A stretch of 64,000 nt of DNA, taken from assembly GCA_014529385.2 (NCBI GenBank), contig CM043970.1, positions 45,846,279-45,910,278 of the forward strand, given 5' to 3'. Of this stretch, positions 29,115 to 39,237 are shown piece by piece. The notes below the pieces were generated by a model. It ran no database searches and was not told the origin of the DNA. It worked only from the letters and a program-made list of their open reading frames with translations. This DNA comes from Adiantum capillus-veneris. Taxonomy: Eukaryota; Streptophyta; Polypodiopsida; Polypodiales; Pteridaceae. Position 1 is the first letter of the stretch. Each line of letters begins with the position of its first letter. The position numbers and the translations under genes are program-made.

Positions 29115-30187
29115 ATGGCAGCAGCTAATGGTGGTTCAGCTAGCATGCTTTCATCTAGTAGCAAGCCTAGGAGCTCCACAACATTGGGCATAAAGTCTAA
29201 AACTATCGGCGACAAAAGCATTGGTACATATCAATTCTGTCTCTTCAATTGTAAAATGTTCTTTTCAATGTTTGTTTATGTTTGTTTACTCTGTCAAATG
29301 TGGTTTGCAGAAAGATCTTCTTGGAAGATTCAATACCCCAAGAAAACTCAATTCTGCTACACACGAGAGGAGTTACATGAGGAGTATGGCTTAAGCTTGG
29401 AGGAAAAGATCTACCAACACCTCGGTGAGGCTAATGCCACATATCAGGATTGGTTGTCAGTCTTCATGAAGAAAGGGAGAAGGGCTATAAAATCTTTCTG
29501 CATATGATGCAACCTGAGTTTGTAGATGAATGCAGGTTATTGTTTCACAAAGTCTACCAAAGCATGCCAGCCAACAAAGAAATCACACACAAGTTTGCAA
29601 CGTTGTTTGTTTACAAACGATGCCCAGCTACTCGGCAAGATCCTGCAGGTCAAAAGGTTCCATGGGCTGCTTTTGGTGAGTAGGTTTTGGACCATTGCAA
29701 GAAGATTCCGGGTGGCATTAACAAGAAAGTAAAGAATTGTCTGGAGAGAAATGAGGGGACATCACTTCAGCCCTTTCGTCTTGACAAAGTTGGGGCAAGT
29801 CAAAAAAGTGGGCAAAATGCTCTCTTTTCTGGCAGCACTTCTCTAGTTAGTTCCTCCTTCATTAGCCATCAAGTAAAAGCACAGGAGATTCTGGATGCAA
29901 AAAGGGATGCATTAAAGGTTTTGAACACAACATTGGATAATGTGAGAGTAGAGTTACAAGACAAGAATCAAAATATGCGGAATATACAAGGGACACACCT
30001 ATGGTAGTGCTTCAGGGGAAATTGCAAGAGCTCTAGATATTGCGGTCCAGCATGAAAGGAGTTGTCGATACTGACCCTGATTTTTTGGTGATTGAAGGCA
30101 AGATGGCTGCTTTAACTAGTGCACTCACAGCGCTTGGGGCTGATGCAAGAAGCTTGAACATAAGAGATGAGGTGGATCGTCTCAAGG
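29115..30187 (+). pseudogene. FCP1/RING-type gene, N-terminal exons (decayed)
   Basis: ATG at 29115 opens MAAANGGSASMLSSSSKP. Exon 1 ends at 29223; an 87-base intron (GTACAT...TTTGCAG, 29224-29310) precedes an exon reading SSWKIQYPKKTQFCYTREEL. A frameshift near 29455 moves the frame to HEEREKGYKIFLHMMQPEFV... (to 30007), with one TAG at 29681. A second frameshift near 30000 leads to VDTDPDFLVIEGKMAALTSA, ending at a likely donor (AAG|GTATGT, 30188). Residues about 220-260 (AQEILDAKRDALKVLNTTL) are heptad-like, suggesting a coiled coil. No catalytic domain in this part. One stop and two shifts indicate a pseudogene, unless unrecognised splicing repairs them. Confidence 0.55.
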
Positions 30188-31160
30188 TATGTGTTGACCA
30201 CGTCAAGACAAGATTTTTGTTTATGTGGTAATGCCCTGGGTACTTGACATGGTACTCTCTTCATTTTAGGTGGTTGTTTTTGTCATGCTAGTTATTTATG
30301 TTTATGTGGTAATGCCCTAGGTACTTGACATGGTACTCTCTTCTATTTAGGTGGTTGTTTTTGTCATGCCTGTTATTTTTGTTATGGTGCTAAGTGCCCA
30401 ACCTACTTGACAAGGTAGTTTTTTCTATTGTGGGGTTCTTTTGTGACATGGCTATTTTTCTATTAGGTGGTAGGATCCAAGGTACTTTATATGGTAGTTT
30501 TTTCTTTTTTAATACTTTGGTTTTGCACTCATGTTTAGTTCTGTCATGGTAATATTGCCCAAGGTACTTGGCATGGTAGTTTCTTTTAACATGGCTCTCT
30601 TTTTGTTATGGTGACATTGACCAAGTACTTTTCCATGGTGGTTTTTTTTTTCTATGGGTGTTTGTTTTTTCCATGGAAGTTTGTCTGTTATTGTGGTACT
30701 TGTCATGGTAGGTTTTTCTACCATGACAGGTGTAGGGGTTATGGCTATTTTTCCAGGTATCATGTAATGGCCAAAATGCCTGTCATGGTACTTCTTTTGA
30801 TCGTGGTGGTGTTTTTTTCATGGCACTATTTCTTGTTATGGTACTTTTCTTTTGCTATGGTTGTAGTGCCTAAGGTACTTTTCTACTTTCCATGGTATAT
30901 GCCGTGATGTTTTTAATGGAATGACAATTTTGTATTATGGTGGTAGTGTCCAAGGTACTTTTCTACATGCCATGGTATTTTTCATTGCCTTGGTGGTTTT
31001 TTTGGAGTGCCAGTTATTTTGTTACGTGGCGGTGTCCAAAGTAATTTTTTATGGTAGTTTTTTTTTGTTAAAGGTACTTGTCATGGTACTTTGGGCTATG
31101 GTGGTGCTTCTCAGATCTAATCCCTGTGGGCATTTTGTTCTTCATTTGTCATGCAAAAAG
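30188..31160 (+). repeat. Intron filled with degenerate CATGGTAC-type repeats
   Basis: Roughly 970 bases without coding signal. Between about 30225 and 31110 the sequence is a drifting array of units like GGTACTTGNCATGGTAGTTTTT, at irregular spacing of about 40-70 bases. The first two (30230-30365) share a 65-base unit. It starts at the donor after AAG and ends before EVTDLEALAN-coding sequence. ORFs in it are low-complexity artefacts. Confidence 0.6.
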
Positions 31161-31656
31161 AAGTGACAGACTTGGAAGCATTAGCGAATTGTATGTGCAA
31201 TAGATCAACTTTTGTGAGAGCATGTTGGAGCAGGTGAAGGTTGGTGACACAATGTTACTGCTTCCAACAATTGGCCAGCACTTGAGCCACTTGCAGGATA
31301 TAGTCTCTGTTCTATGTGCCGCATGTGGTCTTGCATTTATGGATTCCCATGTGGTTTGTGTATACACGCTAGCATGCGGTCATGCATACCATGCTCTGTG
31401 TTTTGTTGCCTGGCTTGGATCAGAGATGGTATGTGCGGACGCCTCTTGCAAGAGGAGTATTCCAAATTCACTTAAATCAATGCTCCTACATATAGGTTGG
31501 TTGATGTTGCTCCAAGTCTCATATAAATCCAAGAACTATTTAGGTTGCCTTCAAGTATCTGTTGATTGAACAAGCCTGAACTTCACTGATCTTCTTGCTG
31601 GTTCTGGCCATATTCCTTGTGTGGCACCGATACAAGATGACATGCCAAAGGTTGCG
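31161..31656 (+). pseudogene. FCP1/RING-type gene, RING-like zinc finger exon
   Basis: Begins VTDLEALANCMC and changes frame near 31220. It is then open 31222-31569 through MLEQVKVGDTMLLLPTIGQ and a cysteine/histidine cluster (bases 31314-31452): CAAC, then CGH, then YHALC, then CADASC. This spacing resembles a RING-H2 finger with an imperfect last pair. Such fingers usually mediate protein contacts or ubiquitin ligase activity. A downstream frame (PCVAPIQDDMPKVA) runs into the E4 target site and continues after E4 as LQATPEAHSVDSSEG, so E4 inserted in the coding sequence. Confidence 0.55.
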
Positions 31657-31808
31657 TGTCAGGACAAGGGCAAGGCCGGACTAGACAAGGGTAAGGCCGG
31701 GCTAGGCAGTGTGGAAAGGGAGTCCAACTAGGGCAAAGGGCTAGGAGCTTGCTGTATAGTGGGAGGTTGGGAGGTGGACTCCAAGGCACTAGTTCCCCTA
31801 ATCTTACA
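31657..31808 (+). repeat. E4 5' LTR (152 bp)
   Basis: TGTCAGGACAAGG...CTTACA. It is 21 bases longer than the 3' copy because of a duplicated AAGGCCGG(A/G)CTAG segment. It contains TGTATAGTGG near 31753, a weak TATA-like site. Confidence 0.92.
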
Positions 31809-31809
31809 T

Positions 31810-31822
31810 TGGTATCAAGAGC
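31810..31822 (+). other. E4 primer binding site (initiator Met type)
   Basis: TGGTATCAAGAGC, one base after the LTR. It differs from the classical form by one inserted A. Confidence 0.85.
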
Positions 31823-32566
31823 CACAGGTTGTCTTTTTGGGGAAAAGAAGGGCGTGGTGCTTTTTAGACACACAAGGACCTTGCATGAGTTGCATGTCAT
31901 GGTCAAAGCCATGGAGCCTGTCTCTTGCAAGGGGAGGACAACGAAGTCAAACCCCTTGTGCAGGCGGGCTTGGCAAGGGGAGCCGTCGGGTGAGGGTGCA
32001 CCAAAACGGCCAGGCGCAGGCTCAACGGGAGCGCCCTGGGCTGCCGACCAAAATCCGACACAGTAGAGGCACCCGCCTCGCATCACATCGACCCCGCTTA
32101 ACCTTCCTATGCTCTTGCGTTGCCTGCTCGGCGGCTATGGTGTTTTTGGAGTTTTGTGTTCACATACAAACGCCTACGAGCAAGAAGATTCGTACCCGGA
32201 TTTCATGAGCACATATTCGAGTTGGATCAGAGACGGCGGGGCCAACAAATACATGGCAATTACATATTTCCCTGTGTGCTTGCTGCAGAAAATCAGCAAT
32301 TCGATAAAGCTTCTCAAAGGGATTCATTGGCGACGGTATTTCTCAAATTAATTGAGGTTGAAAGCAATACCAATCACACTCGATTCGGCTATGACATGTT
32401 CAAATAGAGTACCTGCACGGTTGGAATTTTGGATCGATTTCAACTTGCGTACTCAACGTAATTAGCATGGCTAATTAACCTTGGCGGTGCCAATTACAAC
32501 TATGGGATTAATTTTCCTCGACTCAAGGTATTTTATCTTCCGCTCCTTCCACTGTACGGTGTTGTC
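31823..32566 (+). other. E4 leader, no supported gene
   Basis: GC-richer than its surroundings. Several overlapping ORFs on both strands lack domain signals. It probably acts as untranslated leader before the gag ATG at 32567. Confidence 0.5.
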
Positions 32567-33839
32567 ATGGATTCAGATATCAATATGACTTTTGATTTTG
32601 AGCATCAAATGCCTAATCCTGCCTGTGATGGCCGTCGGATGCTCTTACGGAGACTGCCCGCGATGCTACGACGGGTGATGACACTTATGAACTTCTTGAT
32701 ACTCAAGAATTTTGTGCATTTCAGACACGCTTATCAGTCATGGAAGAAAATTTTGCATCTTTAATTGAAAACGTCACTAAATTATCCATGTTAGTGATAC
32801 AATTAATGCAACAGCAGTCCAAGGGTCCTGCTGACATGCACATACATGAGCACGTTGCTACACAGGGGCAAGGCCCTTCTGAACAAGGGCAAGGTCCATC
32901 TACCGATGCTTTGCACACTCTCACTACAAAAGAGGTGGATGAGTTGTTGAAAAACACCAAACCACCGACTTTTAAGGGAGAAGACCAAGATCGCAATAAG
33001 AATGCATTGAATATCTTTCTCAGCAAGTGAGATGGAATTCACGCCTTATGGCGTAATCCAAACGCAGTCCGAGCCTACAAATGGTGGATGTCTCTCAAGG
33101 AGAAGAATATCATACCACAGAGTTGGGAAGCTTTTGAAACTATGTTTCACAAAGAATTCTTGCCTACAAATGAGGCAGATCGGAATTGACAATTTGGGAC
33201 ACGTGTTCCATGCGCCAATACCCATCATTACTTGAATATATATCTCACTATCGGGATGTTATCCTCAAGTTGGAAGGCCTAGACACCTTTCAACAAGTAC
33301 GTGAATATATATCTCACTATCGAGATGTTATCCTCAAGTTGGAAGGCCCAGAGCTTAAGAAGCACATCAAGACTCAAGACCCTAAAACACTTGAGGAAGC
33401 CATAGTGAAAGCACATATTCAAGATGATCCAGATGAAAAGAACATCATAATCACGTGCCCGCTAATACACTTGGCAATACACGCACACAGTACGGGCACA
33501 ATAAAAGGAAATTTATAGTAGCCAATTTTGAAGCATTTAAAAAACCCAAGGGGTCCAGAGGTCCTCTCTCTCCTGAGGACTTTGATAAAGCTAAGAAATT
33601 TAAATTATGTTTCCAATGCTTGGGAAGCGGCATGGCAAGAAGGATTGTCCCAAGGGGAAATCTGCTGCTCATGGCAAGGAGAAAGCAGTGCACACGGTGC
33701 AACTGCTTCCTCTTGAGTTTTCCTCACGATTCTCTATAGTGGAAGTAACACACACCGAGGTGGTGCATGAATGCTGTTTCACAGCTTCCATGTGGCAACA
33801 GACCTTCGGACCACATGAGTTAGTACGTATGTACAGATC
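32567..33839 (+). pseudogene. E4 gag, frameshifted, with internal duplication
   Basis: ATG at 32567 (MDSDINMTFDFEH) matches the E5 gag start at 48840. The capsid-like part is in the 32740 and following frames (KWWMSLKEKNIIPQSWEAF). A 72-base unit encoding EYISHYRDVILKLEG is duplicated in tandem at about 33230-33345. A CCHC zinc knuckle (CFQCLGSG, then HGKKDCPKGK) is split by a one-base deletion near 33628. The gene therefore needs at least four frame changes to be read. Role in an intact copy: coat protein and RNA packaging. Confidence 0.85.
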
Positions 33840-34540
33840 TTGCAAGGGCACAAGGTGCACATCTTGGTAGATGACAGTGCTACTCACAATTTTATCAATT
33901 ATGGATTGGTGACAAAACTCAAATTGCCTCAAACTCCGAGTACCCACGGCTACAAGGTAGAAATGATGAATGAACATGATGCCAAAATTTGGGATACTCA
34001 AGTCCGAGCTGTGCTGTTGGAAGTACAAGGCTACTCCACACCTTGGATTTTCAGGTTATGAACATGGAGAGGGCATATGTGGTCCTTGGAAGGGAATGGT
34101 TGCATAGCCTAGGACCATCACTGAAGCGTAGCTATGAGCACAATAGCTTGATGTTTGAATCCCATGGCGCACAAGTGTTGTTGTTAGAAGAAAAGGATGT
34201 ACCTTCTTCACCATTGATATGTACAGTTGAGCTTATGCTGCTCGTTTCTGGTAATGAAATAGATCAAGTTTTATTGTATTACTCATTGTCTCATTTTCTT
34301 TCTAACATTGAATCTGTTGAATATTCCTCAATGCCGCATGCTTCTCTCTCATCTCTTCCACCAATGGCTACTTCCCAACAAGAAAAAGTTGCTAGTGAGT
34401 TAAAAAATTTATTAAAGGAATTTCACAATTTTTTTCCTAATGATTTGCCACCAGCATTACCGCCGACACGATCGGTGCAACATAGCATCGATGTGGTTGT
34501 GCAGTCAGTAAACTTGTCAGTAAACCACCCTACCGCATGA
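33840..34540 (+). pseudogene. E4 protease and RT entry
   Basis: The protease loop reads ILVDDSATHNFI (frame 33840-34061). The family norm is D-S/D-G-A, so the Gly is Ser here. A frame change near 34040 leads to VVLGREWLHSLGP, the protease C-terminal signature. The following linker, with FFPNDLPPALPP and HSIDVVV, is the RT entry, and stops at 34540. The active-site substitution and the frameshift make it non-functional. Confidence 0.8.
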
Positions 34541-35283
34541 GTTACTCTGAAGCGGCTAAGGTGGAACGTTAGCTTGCTAACTAACTTAGTAGAGGGTTTA
34601 TACAACCCAGTTCTTCACCATGGGCTTCTCCTATCCTATTAGTGAAGAAAAAAGATGGCAGTATGTGTATGTGCGTAGACTATCGTGGCTTAAATGTGGT
34701 TACTGTTAAGAACAAGTACCCATTGCCACGCATGGATGAGTTGTTCGACAAACTCATTCATGCTCATGTTTTTACGAAAATAGACTTCCGATCAGCAGGT
34801 TATCACCAAGTCTGTATTCAACCTGCTGATATACCCAAAATTGCATTCCGAACAAGGGTTGGACACTACGAGTTTTTGGTTATGCCTTTTGGGTTAACCA
34901 ATGCGCCCGCAAAATTCATGACACTTATGGAAAGTGTCTTGAAGCCGTACTTGGGAAAATTTGTCATCGTTTTTCTCAATGACATTCTAGTATACAGTGC
35001 TTCTGAAGAAGAATACTTACAACATCTAATGCAAGTGTTCGAATCGTCGCGGCGAACAAATAAATTATATGCCAAGGAATCTAAGTGTGATTTTTTGAAA
35101 GAAGAAAATCACTATCTTGGGCATGTTATTTCAGCTACGGGCCTACATATGGATCAATTCAAAGTGGATACAATCCGGCAGTGGCCTTCTCCTAAAAATC
35201 TTGAAGAGTTACATATTTTTTTAGGATTGCAGGTTCTTATCGAAGGTTCGTTAAAAACTATGCTAATATTGTTGTTCCCATGA
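34541..35283 (+). pseudogene. E4 reverse transcriptase
   Basis: Open 34642-35283: [54 protein letters not shown], then the catalytic FLNDILVYS at about 34974-35000, and YLGHVIS. The first Asp of the catalytic pair is Asn. The codon change CTC-GAT to CTC-AAT lies in a CpG, as expected of methylcytosine decay. A stop at 35283 separates it from RNase H. The sequence otherwise retains every RT block. Confidence 0.88.
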
Positions 35284-36014
35284 TGGACCAACTGAAAGGA
35301 AAAGGCAAAGCTTTTCAATGGGGAATCGCTCAACAGCATAGTTTCAATACGCTCAAGGATGCATTAGCTACAACTCCAATAATAGCTATTGTAGATCCTT
35401 TTAAACCATTCGTTTTGGAAACGGATGCCAGCGTCCGTGCTATTGGAGCAGTCTTGTTACAAAACGGGCAGCCAATTGCATTTGAAATCAAGAAACTTGA
35501 TGCAGCATAACAGAAGTGCTCTGCTTATGAACGCAAACTCTATGCAATAATGTCTGCCTTAATAACATGGCGACATTATTTGTATGGTGCTCAGTTTGAG
35601 ATTGTGTTTGACCATGAAAGCATCAAATGGTTTACACAACAAACTGATTTGAAGGGTCAGAAAGCCAGGTGGGTTGAGATTCTTCAGGAATATGACGCCA
35701 AGCTTTGGTATCGTAAAGGACGTTACAATGTGGTGGCTGATGCTCTTAGTCGTATGCCGGAGATCAATTTTCTCTTGTTCATGGAACTTTGTAGTGAATT
35801 TTTGGATTCTCTAAAGGGCAAATATGAGCATGATGACGTATATTCCAAAGTGTGGAGCCATGTACAAATGAGGGATCCTTCTCACTCCAATGATGGTAGT
35901 GTAGAGTTAACCTCCACACATAGTTCTCTCTGTCGAGTGATGTACTACAGCGATGGAAGCATTTCACCATCGACAATGGGTACCTACTCCATAAGGGAAG
36001 AGTTTGTGTACTGA
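35280..36014 (+). pseudogene. E4 RNase H and integrase entry
   Basis: Frame 35280-35510 carries FVLETDASVRAIGAVLLQNG with the first Asp. After a TAA the next frame, 35550-36014, has LYAIMSALITWRHYLYGAQ, FEIVFDHESIKWF and NVVADALSRMP, completing the RNase H signature. The remainder is the linker to integrase (KYEHDDVYSKVWSHV). Only the single stop separates the two parts. Confidence 0.85.
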
Positions 36015-37312
36015 CGGACACAGACATTTGGCGCCAAATTCTTTATGAATGTCATGATAGTCCAAGTGCAGGGCACCTGGGCATTAGAAAGACTTATGCT
36101 CTCATACGATGACAGTTTTACTGGCCAGGTTTACATGGCTTTGTTCAATATTATGTATTGCTTTGCCAAAAATGTCAAGTTAATAAAGCAGAGCATTTGA
36201 AAGTAGGAGGACTCTTACATCCTTTGGAGATTCCCAATGGTAAATGGGAAAGTATCTCTATGGATTTTATTGTGGGTTTACCAACCATTGTACGAGGTCA
36301 TGACTCGGTATGGGTGGTCATAGACCGGTTGATTAAACTATGTAAGTTTATTCCAACGAAATCAACAATTAAGACTCCAGAACTAGCCAAGTTATTTGTG
36401 GACAACCTATACAAGTTGTATGGTTTTCCAAGTAACATTGTCAGTGATCGTGATCCCAAGGAGGGCTGTGTTCAAACGATTGGGTTAACTACTACTCCTC
36501 AATACAGCCGATCATCCAGAAATAGATGGTCAGACTGAACGAGTTAACCAAGTACTAGAGGATATGCTACGTGCATACATTAGCAATAAACAATCAACTG
36601 GGAAGAATATTTACCTATCCTCAAGTTTTCCTACAATAGTGCTAAGCATGTCACAACTGGATTTAGTCTTTTCATGCTCATGTATGGTTTTCAACCTAGG
36701 TCTCTTGTTACGGTGGGGTTGACAACCAAAAAACTTCAACAGGTTAAGGATTTTCTCCAAGACCACATAGATATGCTGAAACTCACTCGTCAAAATGTCT
36801 GACAAGCGCAGGATCGGTATAAGAAGTACGCTGATGAGAAACATCGGCAAGTTACCTTTGAGGAAGGGGAGGAAGTATTTTTACGTGTGCCAAAACTTTC
36901 AGAAAGTCTGAAAACTAGGCCAACACCTAAATTATCTCCACGATATTGTGGGTCTTTCGAAATACTCAAGCGAGTAGGTGATCGTGCCTACAAATTATTG
37001 CTACCTACACATTCTTGTATTCATCCGGTGTTTCATGTAAGCCGTTTACGTAAGCGATTACATGGGGAAAAAAATGTCATTGGCCAATATATTTTGGTCG
37101 ATTTCGTTGAACCTCCTACCTTACCACATGAACATGAACGAATTCTCGACTATCATGATTTATGTATGCGTCATCATGTACGTCAACAAGTCTTAATCAA
37201 GTGGAAAGATCGACTTGAGGAAGGCGCCACTTGGAAAAACATTAGTGTTCTTAAGAAGAAGTTTCCCACTTTTATTTTCGAGGACGAAAAATCTTCTTTA
37301 AGGGGGGAGTAA
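36015..37312 (+). pseudogene. E4 integrase with C-terminal chromodomain
   Basis: Zinc-binding N-terminus near 36040-36180 (ILYECHDSPSAGHLG, then CQKCQVN). Core with the first Asp in WESISMDFIVGLP, the second in IVSDRDP (near 36440), a frameshift, then DGQTERVNQ with the Glu (near 36530). The frame is broken again to about 36880, then open 36887-37312 with SPRYCGSFEI (GPY/F-type), PVFHVSRLRK and a chromodomain (ERILDYHDLC...QVLIKWKDRLEEGATWK). The chromodomain assigns the family to the chromoviruses. Confidence 0.87.
37299..37310 (+). other. E4 polypurine tract
   Basis: TTTAAGGGGGGAGTAA just before the TG of the 3' LTR. Confidence 0.75.
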
Positions 37313-37443
37313 TGTCAGGACAAGGGTAAGGCCGGGCTAGGCAGTGTGGAAAGGGAGTCCAACTAGGGCAAAGGGCTAGGAGCTTGCTATATAGTGGGAG
37401 GTTGGGAGGTGGACTCCAAGGCACTAGTTCCCCTAGTCTTACA
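37313..37443 (+). repeat. E4 3' LTR (131 bp)
   Basis: TGTCAGGACAAGGG...CTTACA. It matches the 5' LTR except for the 21-base duplication and a few substitutions. Confidence 0.92.
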
Positions 37444-37448
37444 TTGCG

Positions 37449-38783
37449 CTACAAGCTACTCCTGAAGCTCATAGTGTGGACTCTAGTGAGGGCACTCAGC
37501 TGTGAAGGTAGACCCCCTTGTAAGGACAGCAGCAGTGAGCCACAACCAAGCGAAAGCAGTCCAAAGGAAGATGCAACGATTGACGATGCGGAGGCAATAG
37601 CGCAAGAGGGAGTGGATGCAGTACAATGCATGGTAGCTGGTGATGAGAATCTAAATTCTCCCATCTTTCTGAGTGACATGGTGAAGGTGTCAAAGAAGCA
37701 CAAGAAAAACGGCGATGGTAAGTGGTAATGGGATTGGACTTGTCAACTTCTAGGCAATGTATGCATGGGGTTTGATGTGGTTTTATGACATAGGTGGACC
37801 TTCCAAAAATAATAGACCTTCGAAGTTGACACGTTCAAAGCAGCATGATCAACATGCAAATGGAGATATAGGAGAGAGGGAAGCACCTAGATCACCTCCT
37901 GCCGTGAAGAAGACTCCCAAAAAGAGTACTCCCCTCCGCAATCCTTCTAATGTTTCCCACCCCCCAAGCCTCGAGTTTGCAAGAAATTGTGACTCTTCAA
38001 TTGTAATACAAGAATTTGTGATTCTTGATTTTGAATGCAAAAGAAAATTTTTTGTCGGCCTCTATGTTTTTGTCGGCCTCTATGTTTTTTTCACTTCTAT
38101 GTCAAATATTGCCTCGTGTTTAATTTTTTGATGTTGAATGCTGTCTTTTACATAGCGTCCAAAGGAAAGGGGACCCTCAAGCTGCTCGTAGAGGAAATCA
38201 TCATCATTAGAGAGCCCCCAAAGTACATTCCCCCAACTATCTCCTCCTTGTCATATGATTATCTAACCCGACCAGCCCACATATTAGATCTTAATGGTGT
38301 ACTTTGTATTACATGTACATCCGATAAGTATGACCCTTTGTCTATCCTCAATCATGAAGAGGCAAATGACAGGTACCTGTTTGTTCCGAAAGATGCACAT
38401 GATTTTATTGCATGGGCTGTGACATGGGCAAATGTCTACATATGGAGCAATGCAATGCTCAACAGAGTGGGCTCAAGAATTCAAATTTTTTTTCCCAGGT
38501 TCACAACTATATTAATGGATGGGCTGGAAAACAGCTATGTGATGTGGGCAGTTACTATTTTGGTGGTGGTGAAAGACCAGCATTTTTCAAGGTATTGCAA
38601 AAAAAATTTGCGAAGTTGCAGCGGTATGATACCAACTTGTCACTTTTCACTAAAAATGGTCTCTGGGGTACATGGATCGCGATCCATGTTCCTCAAAAGA
38701 ATCTTGCCAGACTCTTCAGATTGCTTCTAGAGAGTATGTTGATACCCTTGATCCATGAATTTTTGAATTTGGATCACTTTTGA
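37449..38783 (+). pseudogene. FCP1/RING-type gene, acidic linker and FCP1/HAD-like domain
   Basis: Continues the host gene after E4. An acidic Ser/Glu linker (SSSEPQPSESSPKEDATIDD, after a frameshift near 37500) leads to GDG and a donor GTAAGT at 37718. The intron 37718-37793 ends in CATAG. A basic exon follows (KNNRPSKLTRSKQHD...VKKTPKKS), then a second intron ending in AG at 38154-38155. The last exons encode HILDLNGVLCITC (38281 on), VPKDAHDFIAWA and VYIWSNAMLN. After a frame change comes ERPAFFKVLQKKFAKL (near 38571). This order matches FCP1/NIF phosphatases of the HAD fold, although motif I reads DLN rather than DLD. Frameshifts suggest decay. Confidence 0.6.
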
Positions 38784-39218
38784 GGTCTCTACCATCAAAT
38801 TTTTAGAATTTCAGAGTTATGGTCATTTCGATCAAAATATGGTTTTCACCCTTTTTTCCTTCAATATTTTAGCCCAAATTTGATGGTGGTAGTTCTACTT
38901 ACCCTACTCCTAGATACTAAAATGAAACATAGAACAAAAACAAACAAAACGGTACCAAATAAAGTCAAAACAAAAAACAAAACAACACTCTGAAAGCATA
39001 GAGAAAATTGGAGAATGAAATGCTTTTGGCTATCTCACTCACATCTCTCTTTACTTCTCAAGAATAGATCTAGCAAGTCCTCGACTTCTAGACTCTACCA
39101 AGCACTAAACTCCATGTCTAGCTGCTTCACTGATAAAGTGTAAATGGAATGGAGAGACAAATCTTCAAAAAATAATGCTCTAAATATGCACTAAGTCAGT
39201 CATCATCTAAGGATCATA
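38784..39218 (-). other. Internal leader fragment of an Asp-primed LTR element; no gene
   Basis: Lies on the internal side of the primer site at 39219-39236. AT-rich with A-rich runs, no ORF. Interpreted as the 5' untranslated leader of a minus-strand Tat- or Athila-like element truncated at about 38784. Confidence 0.4.
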
Positions 39219-39236
39219 TCCCTGGCAATGGCGCCA
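39219..39236 (-). other. Primer binding site of Asp-tRNA type
   Basis: On the minus strand TGGCGCCATTGCCAGGGA. The form TGGCGCCGTTGCCGGGGA is the standard Athila/Tat primer site complementary to Asp tRNA, so this is a slightly decayed version. Confidence 0.8.
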
Positions 39237-39237
39237 A

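Larger units (their letters stand above)
31657..37443 (+). mobile_element. E4: Ty3/gypsy element with very short LTRs, TSD TTGCG
   Basis: TTGCG at 31652-31656 and 37444-37448 flanks LTRs of 152 and 131 bases. Inside, in order: an initiator-Met-type primer site, gag, protease, RT, RNase H, integrase with chromodomain, and a purine tract (AAGGGGGGAG near 37299). Total 5787 bases. It is the type member of a family that also includes E5 and the fragment at 23880-24541. Decay includes frameshifts in gag and integrase, D to N in the RT active site, and an internal gag duplication. It splits the FCP1/RING gene. Confidence 0.93.

Noticed and set aside
30608-31166. ORFs of 99 and 81 codons in the CATGGTAC field
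   Set aside because: Hydrophobic low-complexity readings of the repeat units, inside an intron.
31583-32208. 167-codon minus-strand ORF and overlapping plus ORFs across the E4 5' LTR and leader
   Set aside because: They run through LTR and primer site in antisense or parallel frames. GC-rich sequence is open by chance.
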